Part shown: in pieces, positions 34,665-45,000 of the stretch | How positions within the stretch are numbered: position 1 is the stretch's first letter | Layout: every line of letters begins with the position of its first letter | Assembly (NCBI GenBank): GCA_030745755.1 | Contig: JASLOA010000004.1 | Span: 62,001 to 126,000 of the forward strand | Length of the DNA: 64,000 bases | Direction of reading: 5' to 3' | Origin: Kiritimatiellia bacterium | GTDB lineage: Bacteria; Verrucomicrobiota; Kiritimatiellia; UBA8416; JABMPJ01 | Made by a program: the position numbers and the translations under genes | The notes under the pieces: model-generated | What the model saw: the letters and a program-made list of their open reading frames with translations, nothing else | Database searches by the model: none | What the model was told of the DNA's origin: nothing

Positions 34665-37088
34665 ATGACGAATGGTCTGGGACGCGTTATCACTACACTG
34701 AAAGACGGATGGAAGTTTGAGCGCGGCGACATGCCGGACGCGGCTTCTCCGGATTTCGATGATTCGCAATGGGAGTGCGTGCGCGTGCCACATGACTGGG
34801 CCATCACCGGGCCCTTTGACCGCGAGAACGATATCGACGTTGTGGCCATCACGGAGGACGGCGATACAGCGGCGCGTCCACAAACCGGCCGAACCGGCGG
34901 ACTGCCGCACGTCGGCAAAGCGTGGTACCGGCTGAAGTGTGACCTGCCCGAAGATATATCCACGCGACGCGTACGTATCGAATTCGACGGTGTGATGAGT
35001 CATAGCAAAGTCTATTGCAACGGCCACTATGTTGATTCCTGGCCGTTCGGATACGCGTCTTTTGCGTTCGATCTGACCCCGCATGTGAAACCGGGCGAGA
35101 ATACGCTGGCGGTGTTTGTAGACAACAAGCCGCATGCTTCGCGCTGGTATCCGGGCGCCGGCATCTACCGCCATGTGCGACTCGTGACGCTTGCGCCTGT
35201 GCATGTGGCGCATTGGGGTACCTGCGTGACGACACCGGACATCGACGAGACGTCGGCCACTGTCAAGTTCCGCGCCGAGATCGCATGCGATAGCACGACG
35301 AAGGTGGAACTCGAAACGACGTTTATGGATCCCGACGGAAACGCGGTGGCGTCCATAACCGACAGCCAGGATCTGTCCGCTGACGGCGTGTTCGAGCAGC
35401 AGGTAACCCTTGCCAACCCCATGCTGTGGTCCATCGACGAACCACAACGGTATTGCGCACGCTCGCTTGTCAAGGTGGACGGCGAGGTCGTGGACCGGTA
35501 TGACACGCCTTTCGGGATTCGATCCCTGCTATTCTCTCCGGACGATGGCTTCCAGTTGAATGGCGAGCGGGTCCCTCTCAACGGGGTATGCATGCACCAT
35601 GACCTCGGGCCTTTGGGGGCCGCCGTCAACCGTGCTGCGATCGCTCGTCAGCTCACCCTATTGAAGGAGATGGGCTGCAACGCCATCCGCACGAGCCACA
35701 ACCCGCCGGCACCCGAATTGCTCGAGCTTGCCGATGAATTCGGCATCTTGATCATCGAGGAGGCGTTCGATGAGTGGCGTGAGAAGAAGTGTGATAATGG
35801 GTACCACACGCTGTTCGATGAATGGGCCGAAAAGGATCTGCGTGCCATGATCCGGCGTGATCGCAACCATCCCTGCGTGATCATGTGGAGTCTCGGAAAC
35901 GAGGTCCGGGAACAGCACAAGGAGGAATACGATGGCCGCGGCGTTACGAAGTTCCTGCACGACATTGCCCATGACGAGGATCCCACCCGTCCGACAACCG
36001 GCGGGTTCAACAATCCGTGGGGCGCCATCGACAATGGTGTGGCCGGCAATGTCGATGTGCCGGGCTGGAACTACCAGCCACGCTACTATAACCGTCACCG
36101 CCTTAGGCATCCGGAGTGGCCCGTCTACGGTAGCGAAACATCCTCGTGCACCAGCTCGCGCGGCGAATACTACTTTCCGGTCGAGGACGAGAAGGACGTC
36201 AAACGCGATAGTCTGCATATCAGCAGCTACGATTTGTCCAGCCCCGGCTGGGCCTGCTGTCCCGATGTCTCCTTCGCCGGTGTGGACGACAATCCATATG
36301 TGCTGGGCGAGTTTGTCTGGACCGGATTCGACTATCTTGGCGAGCCCACCCCCTACAATACGGAGTGGCCGAGCCGCAGTTCATACTTCGGGATCATCGA
36401 CCTCTGCGGAATCCCCAAGTCCCGCTTCTACCTCTATCAGAGCCGGTGGGCCGACAAGGAAACACTGCACCTCGTACCTCACTGGACATGGCCGGAACGC
36501 GAAGGCGAAACAACCCCCGTCCATTGCTACACCAGCTGGAAGACCGTCGAACTCTTTGTCAATGGCGTCTCACAAGGCAAGCGATCCAAACACTTCAAGA
36601 GTATGACGAACCGGTATCGAGTCATGTGGAGCGGCGTGAAGTATGCCCCCGGCGAGCTCAAGGCAGTCGCCTATGACGACGAGGGGAACGTGGCCAAAGA
36701 GACCCTGATCTGTACCGCCGGCGCGCCGGCAGGCCTCCATCTCGAGGCCGATCGCGAATCGATCGTGGCCGATGGCGACGACATGGCCTTTGTCACCATA
36801 ACGGTGGTGGACGACAAGGGCAACATGTGTCCGCGTGCCGACAACCTCGTGCGGTTCACTGTGGAAGGGCCGGCCTATATTGCGGCGGTCGGCAATGGAG
36901 ATCAGACATCTGTTGATCCCTTCACCGTCGACTGGCGTAAGGCTTTCAACGGAAAGTGCGTTGTCTACCTGCGCTCCACCCCGGGCGCATCTGGCGGACA
37001 CATCACGCTCAAAGCCGAAATGGCACCCCAGGGCCAAACCTCTACGATAGACCTCATGGCAATGTGTCGCGGAAAGGAGGCCCGATGA
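34665..37088 (+). CDS. GH2 family glycoside hydrolase (beta-galactosidase-like)
   Basis: An 807-aa enzyme starting at ATG 34665 (AGAAGGGA upstream); the longer frame to 34602 lacks a ribosome site. No signal peptide, so probably cytoplasmic. N-terminal sugar-binding jelly roll (DDSQWECVRVPHDWAI), Ig-like domain, then a TIM barrel with the acid/base in MWSLGNEVRE (Glu413) and the nucleophile in LGEFVWTGFDYLGEP (Glu549), and C-terminal DUF4982-type Ig-like domains (ELFVNGVSQGKR, GELKAVAYDDEGN). Retaining exo-beta-glycosidase; galactose is the commonest specificity in this subgroup, but others are possible. First gene of a tight operon with GH29, lyase and hydrolase genes; the GH29 start follows its stop after 1 base. 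Confidence 0.9.
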   Translation: MTNGLGRVITTLKDGWKFERGDMPDAASPDFDDSQWECVRVPHDWAITGPFDRENDIDVVAITEDGDTAARPQTGRTGGLPHVGKAWYRLKCDLPEDISTRRVRIEFDGVMSHSKVYCNGHYVDSWPFGYASFAFDLTPHVKPGENTLAVFVDNKPHASRWYPGAGIYRHVRLVTLAPVHVAHWGTCVTTPDIDETSATVKFRAEIACDSTTKVELETTFMDPDGNAVASITDSQDLSADGVFEQQVTLANPMLWSIDEPQRYCARSLVKVDGEVVDRYDTPFGIRSLLFSPDDGFQLNGERVPLNGVCMHHDLGPLGAAVNRAAIARQLTLLKEMGCNAIRTSHNPPAPELLELADEFGILIIEEAFDEWREKKCDNGYHTLFDEWAEKDLRAMIRRDRNHPCVIMWSLGNEVREQHKEEYDGRGVTKFLHDIAHDEDPTRPTTGGFNNPWGAIDNGVAGNVDVPGWNYQPRYYNRHRLRHPEWPVYGSETSSCTSSRGEYYFPVEDEKDVKRDSLHISSYDLSSPGWACCPDVSFAGVDDNPYVLGEFVWTGFDYLGEPTPYNTEWPSRSSYFGIIDLCGIPKSRFYLYQSRWADKETLHLVPHWTWPEREGETTPVHCYTSWKTVELFVNGVSQGKRSKHFKSMTNRYRVMWSGVKYAPGELKAVAYDDEGNVAKETLICTAGAPAGLHLEADRESIVADGDDMAFVTITVVDDKGNMCPRADNLVRFTVEGPAYIAAVGNGDQTSVDPFTVDWRKAFNGKCVVYLRSTPGASGGHITLKAEMAPQGQTSTIDLMAMCRGKEAR

Positions 37089-37089
37089 T

Positions 37090-38370
37090 ATGTCCGCGAA
37101 GAAGAACGTCGATAGGCTCGATTGGTGGCGTGAAGCACGCTTCGGTATGTTCATTCATTGGGGGCTCTATTCGGCGCCTGCCGGCGTTTGGAAGGGGCAA
37201 GAGACTCCCGGCCTCGGGGAGTGGATCATGGGCAAGTTTGAGATACCCGTGACGGAGTACGAGAGGCTGGCGAAGGACTTTAACCCCGTCAAGTTCGACG
37301 CGCACGCATGGGTCAAGCTGGCCAAGGACGCGGGGATGAAGTACCTGATCATCACCACCAAACACCACGACGGTTTCGCGATGTTTGATTCCGCATGCAG
37401 CGACTACGATATCGTGGACGCAACCCCCTGGGGCAAGGATCCCATCAAGGCGCTGGCGACCGAATGCACGAAAGCTGGCATCAAGCTGGGCTTCTACTAC
37501 TCGCAATCGCAGGATTGGCACGATCCTGACGGTATGGGTAACGGCTGGGACTTCAAGGACGAGAAGAAGAAGGACTTCGAAAAGTATCTCAAACACAAAT
37601 GCATTCCGCAGCTCACGGAACTGCTCACCGGGTATGGGCCAATCAACATTATCTGGTTCGACACGCCCTGCAAAATCACGGAGCAGCAGAGCCGGCGACT
37701 GAAACGGCATGTCCACACCCTCCAGCCTGATTGCCTGGTGAGCGGCAGGATCGGGAACGGGCTCGGCGACTACGGCAGTCTGGGCGACAATCAGCGTCCG
37801 CCCCGAGACGTCGAAGGCGACTGGGAGACCCCTTGCACGATCAATAACACATGGGCGTTCAAGACCAAAGACAAGAACTGGAAATCCGTGAAGGTCTTGC
37901 TGGAACTGCTCGTCAGCTGCGCAGGCAAGGGCGTGAACTACCTGCTCAACGTAGGGCCCACAGCCGAGGGAGTCATTCCCAAAGCCAGCGTGAACCGACT
38001 CAAGGCCGTTGGCGACTGGCTCAAGGTGAACGGGGAGGCCATATACGGGACGACCGGCAGCCCGTTCCCCTACGAGCATGACTGGGGCCGAATCACGTGC
38101 AAGAAGGGCAAGCTCTACCTGCTGATCCTTAAATGGCCTCGCGGCAAGTTCGTGCTGTCGGGACTGCGCAATCGCGTCAAGGGCGCACGCATACTTGGTG
38201 ACAAACGCACCACGGTCACCGTGACTCAGTCACACAGCAAGAAGAGCGATGCGCATGTCATCGAACTGACGCTCCCACGCAAGAAACCCGGCACGTACGT
38301 GTCGGTTGTCGAACTATCGATCGTGGGCACCGCGGATGCCAATCAGATGCCACTCCAGCAACCGGGATAA
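37090..38370 (+). CDS. GH29 alpha-L-fucosidase
   Basis: A 426-aa enzyme with a strong ribosome site (AAGGAGG at 37074-37080). Family hallmarks: WWREARFGMFIHWGLYS at the N-terminus, YLIITTKHHDGFAMFDS, GIKLGFYYSQSQDWHDP and the nucleophile Asp191 in IIWFDTP. A short C-terminal beta domain follows. There is no signal peptide, so it likely removes fucose from imported oligosaccharides in the cytoplasm. It lies between the GH2 gene and the lyase-like gene, whose longest possible start overlaps its stop. A second, more distant GH29 is at 57016. Confidence 0.93.
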   Translation: MSAKKNVDRLDWWREARFGMFIHWGLYSAPAGVWKGQETPGLGEWIMGKFEIPVTEYERLAKDFNPVKFDAHAWVKLAKDAGMKYLIITTKHHDGFAMFDSACSDYDIVDATPWGKDPIKALATECTKAGIKLGFYYSQSQDWHDPDGMGNGWDFKDEKKKDFEKYLKHKCIPQLTELLTGYGPINIIWFDTPCKITEQQSRRLKRHVHTLQPDCLVSGRIGNGLGDYGSLGDNQRPPRDVEGDWETPCTINNTWAFKTKDKNWKSVKVLLELLVSCAGKGVNYLLNVGPTAEGVIPKASVNRLKAVGDWLKVNGEAIYGTTGSPFPYEHDWGRITCKKGKLYLLILKWPRGKFVLSGLRNRVKGARILGDKRTTVTVTQSHSKKSDAHVIELTLPRKKPGTYVSVVELSIVGTADANQMPLQQPG

Positions 38371-38384
38371 TGGGGACAGGGATA

Positions 38385-40808
38385 ATGGAAAAGGTCATTA
38401 TGAGCCTAGCTACTCAGGATAACGCTTCACCCGTCGGCCACTTTTCCGGGGTAGATCTATCCTGTCTTCTCAAGAAGACCACACTCGAATCGGAGGTGGT
38501 TTTCGAACTCGATGCCCGCGCGCTTGAACAGTACGGTTCCGGCATGACGTTCCAAGAGCAGGATGGCTGCACAGTGGCCGTCGCTGAGGACGGCTTCTGC
38601 TTGCGCTTCACGACAAGGCTCTCTCCCGGCGCCTACGCCTTCCTGATGCCGGGCCACGGTCCGGACAAGAAAAGAACCGGCAGGTTTGAACTGCTCATCG
38701 ACGGTGAACCCGTCCGTTTCCCGATCGGCCTGATGGGCAAACCGCTCATGATACCCTCAACGGCTTTTCACATCCCGGAAGCACGAGAATACGAGTTCGT
38801 GCTGAAACCGGACGGCGAGCCCGGCAGCGTCATCGACAGCATGCGAATCGTACGCCGATCGGTAAAGGTCAATCGCCCGCCCATGCGCGAAGCGTTGCTC
38901 CCGAAGCACCCACGACTTTACTTCACAGAGGATGACCTGGACGCCCTGCGCGCGCGTCTCGACGACCCGCGAGTCGGTCTCTTCTACAAGCTGCCTCCGC
39001 CGCTGACCGAGAAGCCGCCTCCCTTCCAAACCGGCGAGGGCGCACGCAACGGCATGGCCTGGATCGCGCTCAAGGATCACGCCCTCGCTTACCTGCTCGA
39101 CCCCACCGACGAGCGGCTCGCCGGCATTCTCGAATGGCTCGAGATGGTGACGACCTACGGCTTCGTCGGGGGCAGTCTCGATGCCGGCTACCTGATGGAG
39201 GGCCTGGGCCTGACCTACGACTGGATGTACCCGACCCTATCGGACGAACTGCGGGAAGGTGTTCGCGGCACGATCGTGCGACAATGCGAGGGGATCCTCC
39301 CGCTCTCAATGGAAGGGCGAGACGGCAGCGGCGGCTGCTTCCAGGCGCACAGGTGCTGGTTCGCCAACATGGCGCTTGCTCTGGGCGCGGCGGCAATCTA
39401 TGAAGACGTACCCGAAGCGGAGCAATGGCTGGCCTGGGGCCTGGACCGCCTGGAACGCGTGGTCATGAGCGCCTCTCCGGACGGCGGGTGGCACGAGGGC
39501 CCGGGCTACTGGGGCTTCGGAATGCCCAGGCTATTCATATTCACAGATATCTACGAGCGCTGCAGCGGGCTGCACATACCGGCCGGCGACGGATTCTTCC
39601 GGCGCCAGACCGAGTGGCGTGCGCAACACATGTTCCCCGGACTCAAGCAGACTGCCGCCTTTGGAGATGTAGGGCGCAACGCCGAACCGCCGGACACCAA
39701 GACGCTGCTCTGGGGCGCCAAGCGCTACAGTGACCCCGTCGCGATGGGCCTGGCCGAAGCCCTGCACCAGGGGCCCTGCTCCGACGCGTTCAACTTGCTC
39801 TGGCTGGATGAGGATCTACCCTCCCATGCCCCGCAAGAAGCGGCGCCGCTGATGAGCCGGTTTGATGACCTCGGCATGGTCCTCGCCCGGACCTCGTGGG
39901 AGGACGATGCAACCTACTTCGCCATCACCAGCCGCCCGCTCGGAGGCCAGTTGCAGGCGCGGCTCAACGGCGAGCAGAATTTCCCCGGCGGCTGCTTCCA
40001 CGGCCATCCCGACCAGGGCCACTTCATCCTCTTCGGTCGCGGCCAGGAACTTGCCGGCGATCCGGGATACAGCATCAAGAAGCTAACCATCAACCACAAC
40101 ACGATCCTGGTCAACGGCTGCGGCCAGTACGCCGACGGCGAAGGCTGGCCGGGGCCCAACGCCGCGCGTGCGGAGATCACGGATGCCGTGAGCGATGGTG
40201 ACATCACGATCGCTGTCGCCGATGCAACGAAGGCCTATCCGCCCGAACTGGGGCTAACCCGCTTCGAAAGGACCATGGTGCTGGCCGGACCCGACATCGT
40301 TCTGGTTTACGACAGGCTTGCGGCAGAGGAGCCGAAGGCGTTCAGTTGGAACCTTCATCACTACGGCGATCCGCCTACGGATGTGTCGCCAGAAGAGGGC
40401 GTCGCGACGTTCGTCAAAGGCGAAGCGCGCATGGATATTGCGGCGCTTCTACCATCGAACGCCCGTATGACAGTTGCCCCCTTCGATTGCGCTGACTCCT
40501 ATCCTCCGAATTGCGAACAGGAGCCGCAACACCTGGTGCAATTCCATCACGAGCCGACAACGGATGGAACGTTTCTCGTCGCAATCCTGATCGGAGACAA
40601 GGGCACAACCCCTCCGAAGATCGAGCATGCTTCAGACGAGCGATGCGACACGGTACGCATCGGCGATCCGCTCATCGCCTTCAACCGGACCGACTCAGAG
40701 ATGTCGATCGAAACGCCCTGGGGCGAGAAGCTGACCACCCCCGCAAAGGTCCTGGTAGCAGAAGCCAGGGGAGACAAATGCAGCGCTGTTACGTTGCCAA
40801 AGACATGA
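38385..40808 (+). CDS. Heparinase II/III-family protein (DUF4962 plus lyase domain)
   Basis: About 807 aa. Three in-frame ATGs (38370, 38385, 38400) are possible; 38385 and 38400 both have purine-rich sites (GGACAGG and AAAAGG), and I use 38385. N-terminal beta region, then HPRLYFTEDDLDALRARL (DUF4962-type alpha toroid entry) with helices to about residue 480, then the heparinase II/III beta-sandwich with HGHPDQGHFILFGRG (His539, His541, Asp543, His546), the LAGDPGY signature, and TRFERTMVLAGPDIVLVYDR. Family members cleave uronic-acid-containing polysaccharides (alginate, heparin-like, ulvan-like); which substrate applies here cannot be read. No signal peptide. Confidence 0.8.
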   Translation: MEKVIMSLATQDNASPVGHFSGVDLSCLLKKTTLESEVVFELDARALEQYGSGMTFQEQDGCTVAVAEDGFCLRFTTRLSPGAYAFLMPGHGPDKKRTGRFELLIDGEPVRFPIGLMGKPLMIPSTAFHIPEAREYEFVLKPDGEPGSVIDSMRIVRRSVKVNRPPMREALLPKHPRLYFTEDDLDALRARLDDPRVGLFYKLPPPLTEKPPPFQTGEGARNGMAWIALKDHALAYLLDPTDERLAGILEWLEMVTTYGFVGGSLDAGYLMEGLGLTYDWMYPTLSDELREGVRGTIVRQCEGILPLSMEGRDGSGGCFQAHRCWFANMALALGAAAIYEDVPEAEQWLAWGLDRLERVVMSASPDGGWHEGPGYWGFGMPRLFIFTDIYERCSGLHIPAGDGFFRRQTEWRAQHMFPGLKQTAAFGDVGRNAEPPDTKTLLWGAKRYSDPVAMGLAEALHQGPCSDAFNLLWLDEDLPSHAPQEAAPLMSRFDDLGMVLARTSWEDDATYFAITSRPLGGQLQARLNGEQNFPGGCFHGHPDQGHFILFGRGQELAGDPGYSIKKLTINHNTILVNGCGQYADGEGWPGPNAARAEITDAVSDGDITIAVADATKAYPPELGLTRFERTMVLAGPDIVLVYDRLAAEEPKAFSWNLHHYGDPPTDVSPEEGVATFVKGEARMDIAALLPSNARMTVAPFDCADSYPPNCEQEPQHLVQFHHEPTTDGTFLVAILIGDKGTTPPKIEHASDERCDTVRIGDPLIAFNRTDSEMSIETPWGEKLTTPAKVLVAEARGDKCSAVTLPKT

Positions 40809-40821
40809 AGGAAAAAGAATC

Positions 40822-41844
40822 ATGACCGTTCATTTTTCACCGTCGGAACACCACAAGCACGTGATGTCGCAAACTGTACCTTCACTTCGGTATGACGGCG
40901 GCGATGTGAAGAGGTGGCAGGCCAGGCTGCGACGCAAACTACGAGGCCTGGTGGGAGAGATGCCGACGGAACGCTGCGCGCTTCGCCCTAGCACGCTGTG
41001 GCAGCGAGAGCATCCGCTGGGCTCGATTGAGAAGCTGACGTTCAGGGCTGAATCACACGCCGACGTGTCGGCCTACCTGTGTCTGCCCAAAGATGTCGCG
41101 CCGCCTTACAAGGTCGTGATTTGCCTGCAGGGCCATTCAACGGGTATGCACAATTCGATCGGGGTCCAGCTTGAAGACGACACTAAGCCGCAGGCGGTTG
41201 AAGGCGATCGCGATTTCGCTATCCAATGTATGCGCCGCGGATTCGCCGCGCTTTGCATTGAACAACGGGCGTTTGGCGACCGGTGTGAGCAGGACGAGAG
41301 CCTTGCCCTGGCCGGTCAATGCCACAGCGCTGCCATGCAGGCGCTGCTGCTGGGTAGAACGCTGATAGGCGAACGAGTGTATGACGTTGAGCGCGGGATC
41401 GACTATCTTGCCACACGTGCTGACGTAGACATGAAGACTATCGGCGTCATGGGCAATTCGGGCGGGGGCACGATCTCGATGTTCGCAGCTGCGCTTCTGC
41501 CGCGTCTGGCGTTTGCGATGCCGTCCTGCTACTTCTGTACGTTCGGCGCTTCCATAATGTCTGTCCATCACTGCGCCTGTAACTTCGTTCCGGGCCTGCT
41601 GAAGGTTGCGGAGATGTCCGATATCATGGGACTGTTTGCCCCGAAGCCTGTCACCATCGTGGCAGGCAGAGACGACGACATCTTTCCCTGCAAGGCCACG
41701 CGGCAAGCGTTCAAGGCTCTACGACTCATCTACAATGCCTGTGACGCGGGAGACCGCTGCCGTTTTGTTGTCGGAGAGGGCGGGCACCGCTTCTATGCCG
41801 ATGATGCATGGCCGGTAATGATCAAGCTAATCAGCGAGCTTTAG
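40822..41844 (+). CDS. Alpha/beta hydrolase (acetyl-xylan-esterase/dienelactone-hydrolase-like)
   Basis: A 340-aa cytoplasmic alpha/beta hydrolase 13 bases downstream of the lyase gene, with AAGGAAAAAGAA before the ATG. Nucleophile Ser213 in the elbow VMGNSGGGT, acid in the GRDDDIF segment (around Asp284-286) and His322 in EGGHRFY form a plausible triad; VVICLQGHS supplies the oxyanion strand. It matches the abhydrolase group often annotated as acetyl xylan esterase or dienelactone hydrolase. In this operon it most likely removes acetyl or other ester groups from glycans before or after the GH2, GH29 and lyase steps. Last gene of the compact operon; 185 bases without a gene follow. Confidence 0.82.
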   Translation: MTVHFSPSEHHKHVMSQTVPSLRYDGGDVKRWQARLRRKLRGLVGEMPTERCALRPSTLWQREHPLGSIEKLTFRAESHADVSAYLCLPKDVAPPYKVVICLQGHSTGMHNSIGVQLEDDTKPQAVEGDRDFAIQCMRRGFAALCIEQRAFGDRCEQDESLALAGQCHSAAMQALLLGRTLIGERVYDVERGIDYLATRADVDMKTIGVMGNSGGGTISMFAAALLPRLAFAMPSCYFCTFGASIMSVHHCACNFVPGLLKVAEMSDIMGLFAPKPVTIVAGRDDDIFPCKATRQAFKALRLIYNACDAGDRCRFVVGEGGHRFYADDAWPVMIKLISEL

Positions 41845-42029
41845 CGGAGCGGCACATCCGGTGCAAGCGGGAGTACTTGCGTAACTTATGCCGAACTGGC
41901 GCTTCTCGTCGCCCGTCGGCTGATTCTGATGTTTCGCATCGGGACAGCTGTGAACGCGACAGGCTACAGGATGTCGGAAATGTGCCGTAAATAGACGGAT
42001 CTGGCCCCCTTGTTGAATAAGGAGGGACG

Positions 42030-45000
42030 ATGGTATATTTCGAGTATAATTCTAAGATAGGAGTCAGTATGTTCATGCGAGTTTGCAGGAAAATCGGTGC
42101 GGTCGGAGTCACGTTGTATCTCACCGCCATTCTTCTTTCTGTCTCGACGGCGCACGGCGCTGCATCGGCGTTGAAGGGCAAGAAGGTGAAGGTAGAGATC
42201 GAGCCGCCGGTGGAGCGTAAATGGCAGCACTGGGGCAACAAGATGGGGGTGGACTACTACGGGACGTTCGATCACGTCACGGCTAACCGCACCTATATCA
42301 AGGATCCGTGGGGTGAATTGATGGAGATCCCGCTGTTCTACTGCTCGCCGCCGGACCTCAGTTACATGCTGAACAGAATGGCGGAGTTTCCTGAATCTGT
42401 GACCGACTACAGGATCGAAGACGGTGACAAGCACAAGCTGATCGACCTGAAGGTTGATGAGCTGCCGCTCGGCGAGGTCGCCTATTGGAAGAACCACGGT
42501 GAGCTGGGGGGCGGGTTCAAGTCTTTGCACGTCCCGCCGGTTGTCGAAATGATCAAAGGCCGAAAGGCCGTGAAGTTTGACGTTTCGGATATCACCCATA
42601 TCAAGATTAAGTATCAGGCATTGTCCAGTGACTTCACTGTCAGCGACCGCCTTGGCAAGAACAAGCCGTTCACGATGTCTGCCTGGATTTACGATCCCGA
42701 CATGCCCGCGGTAGAGTATGAAGGAACGGTGATGAGCTGGCACAGCATGGGCGGCGACCACGGCACGCGCCTCAGCTTCAGCGGCTACAACTGCGACATA
42801 GGCGGCATGAGCAGTACATCGCGAGGGAAAAAGGGCGAGGGGAAGGGCGCGCTCGGTCTTCACGCGTCAAGTGAATGGCAGCATGTGACCTATGTCTATA
42901 CGGGCGGGCTGGACGGCGAGTTCAGCGTGTATGTGAATGGCAGGCTCGTCAGCGAGCATCGCTATGACAATATCACGCACAGGCGACCACTCAGAATCGA
43001 GGAGATCGGAGTCTCGAATGCAGTGGTTCGCGCCGATCTGTACGCCAAGAGCGGCAAGGCGTCGGTGGGGCTATACTATGACGTCGTAGACCATCATCAC
43101 TGGTTCCAGCAGCGACACTGGTCGTGGCAGAAGGAACTGAAACAGGTGTGGGCACCGGAAGGTGAGGTCAGGTTCGACCTCACGGACCTGAAGCCCGGCA
43201 CCAAGTACTACTACCGACTCCAATCGATCGACATGGACGGCGGCTGGTGGGGCTACCAGTACAATCCTATGCGCCGTTGGTGCTATGGCCCCGGTGTGTT
43301 CGTGACGGCAACCGAAGACGGCAAGCCGGGCTACAATGTGCCGGAGGACACGCGGAAGCATTTCTTCATTGGCGCGAACTGGGGCAGCCAATGGTACTAC
43401 GGCTACTCGGGTCCTTCCGGTTTCCTGGATGCTCACGTTGGCGACATGAAAGTCTACGACTACGCCATGAACAAGCTCGAAGTGCGCATGAACGCCGACT
43501 TGCCCCATGCGTTCGATCCGGTGCCGGCTGACGATGCGGGACTCCTCTCGATGAGCACGGATTTCTCCTGGAAGCAGGGGAGTACCGGCGTAGCCACCTA
43601 CAAGGTCTATCGGTCGAAAGACAGGGAAGCGGTCGAGAACGGCACGGCGGAGTCTGTGGTGACGGCGAAGACCGAACTGGGCTCAGTCGACATGGAACGC
43701 GGCACGCGCTACTTCTGGCGCGTCGCGCAGCTTGACGCGAAGGGCGAGGTGATCAGTCGCGGCGACGTGTGGACCTATCGGACGCTGATCGGTGAAGCGC
43801 GGGATCCCAATCCTGAAGACGGTGCCACGATCAATCCGATCCACCAGTGGAGTTGGACGCCACCCCACAATCCGGGCACGAACATGGTGCATGTCTACAT
43901 CGCCGAGAGCCCGGAAGCGTTAGCAATGATGGAGAAGCCCACGGCTGCGCTCAAACCCTACCAGGGCAAGTGGCTCATGTCGCAGTACACCCCCGGTCCG
44001 GACCTTCTGCACCACGGCGTTACGTATTACTGGCGCGTTGACACCGTGCACGACGACGGTCACATCGCTCCAAGCGAAGTATGGCACTGCACCGTGCGTG
44101 ACTACGTGACGCCTGAGCCGGACTCGATTATACCCGAGCCGTTGCCCGACAATTTCGCCCACGCGGCGCTTGGCGCCAAGATGATGGAGTCCAGCATGGG
44201 CTTCCCCGGCTTGATCAGCCCCGGCGCGGACAACGATTCGCTTCTGGAGGTGGCGCTTGGCACCAGACGCTTCCTTGAGAAGAGCAAGGTGGCGCGTGAC
44301 ATTGCCTACTACTGGAACTGCGGCCATGTTCTCGGTAGCTACGAAGGCAGCGGCTTCGCCAAGGGGTTCATGACCGGCAGCTATGGCGGGTTCTATATGA
44401 AGAACGGCAAGGAAGTGCTTCAGACTCTGCTGTTCCACGAAACCGGCCACCAGATCCATGGCGTATTCAATTCAACCGACCCCGCCTTCGAGATGAGCAA
44501 CCGGCAGGTCTGGCTTGATCATGCAGACGACAACGCGAGCCTCGGTGGGTATGACGCGAACAACGAGTACGAGCAGATGGCTGTGCACAGTCAGGGCTTT
44601 ATGCACGCGCCCAGGCGCTATGCCATGTATCACAACAACCGGTCGCAATATCTCGCGCTGCATCCGCACATGCCTGGCGATCTGTGTCTTGAGCTGGACT
44701 CGGACTACGGCCTGGAGACGGATGGCGACGGTGTTCTGCTGGCATGGAAGAACAAGGGCGGGCTGCTCGATTGGATCGATGACGCGTGGCGGAACATGGA
44801 AGGCACCGTTGGGAAATGCGCGGCGATCGGCAAGCCAAAGGTTGAAACTGTGCGCGGCGTACCGGCGGTCACCTTCTCAGGCAACGAGGCGCTTGAGTGG
44901 GAGTTCAGGAGCCAATACGGCCTGCATGAGAATCATGATTTCTCCGTGGAGTTCTGGGCGCTCAAGACCGAAGCGGGTGCTCCAGGCCAGGTATTGGCGG

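Noticed and set aside
42045..42050. Perfect TATAAT upstream of the inner start of the 42030 gene
   Set aside because: No -35-like hexamer at 16-18 bases upstream, and the leader would be only about a dozen bases; not enough to call a promoter.
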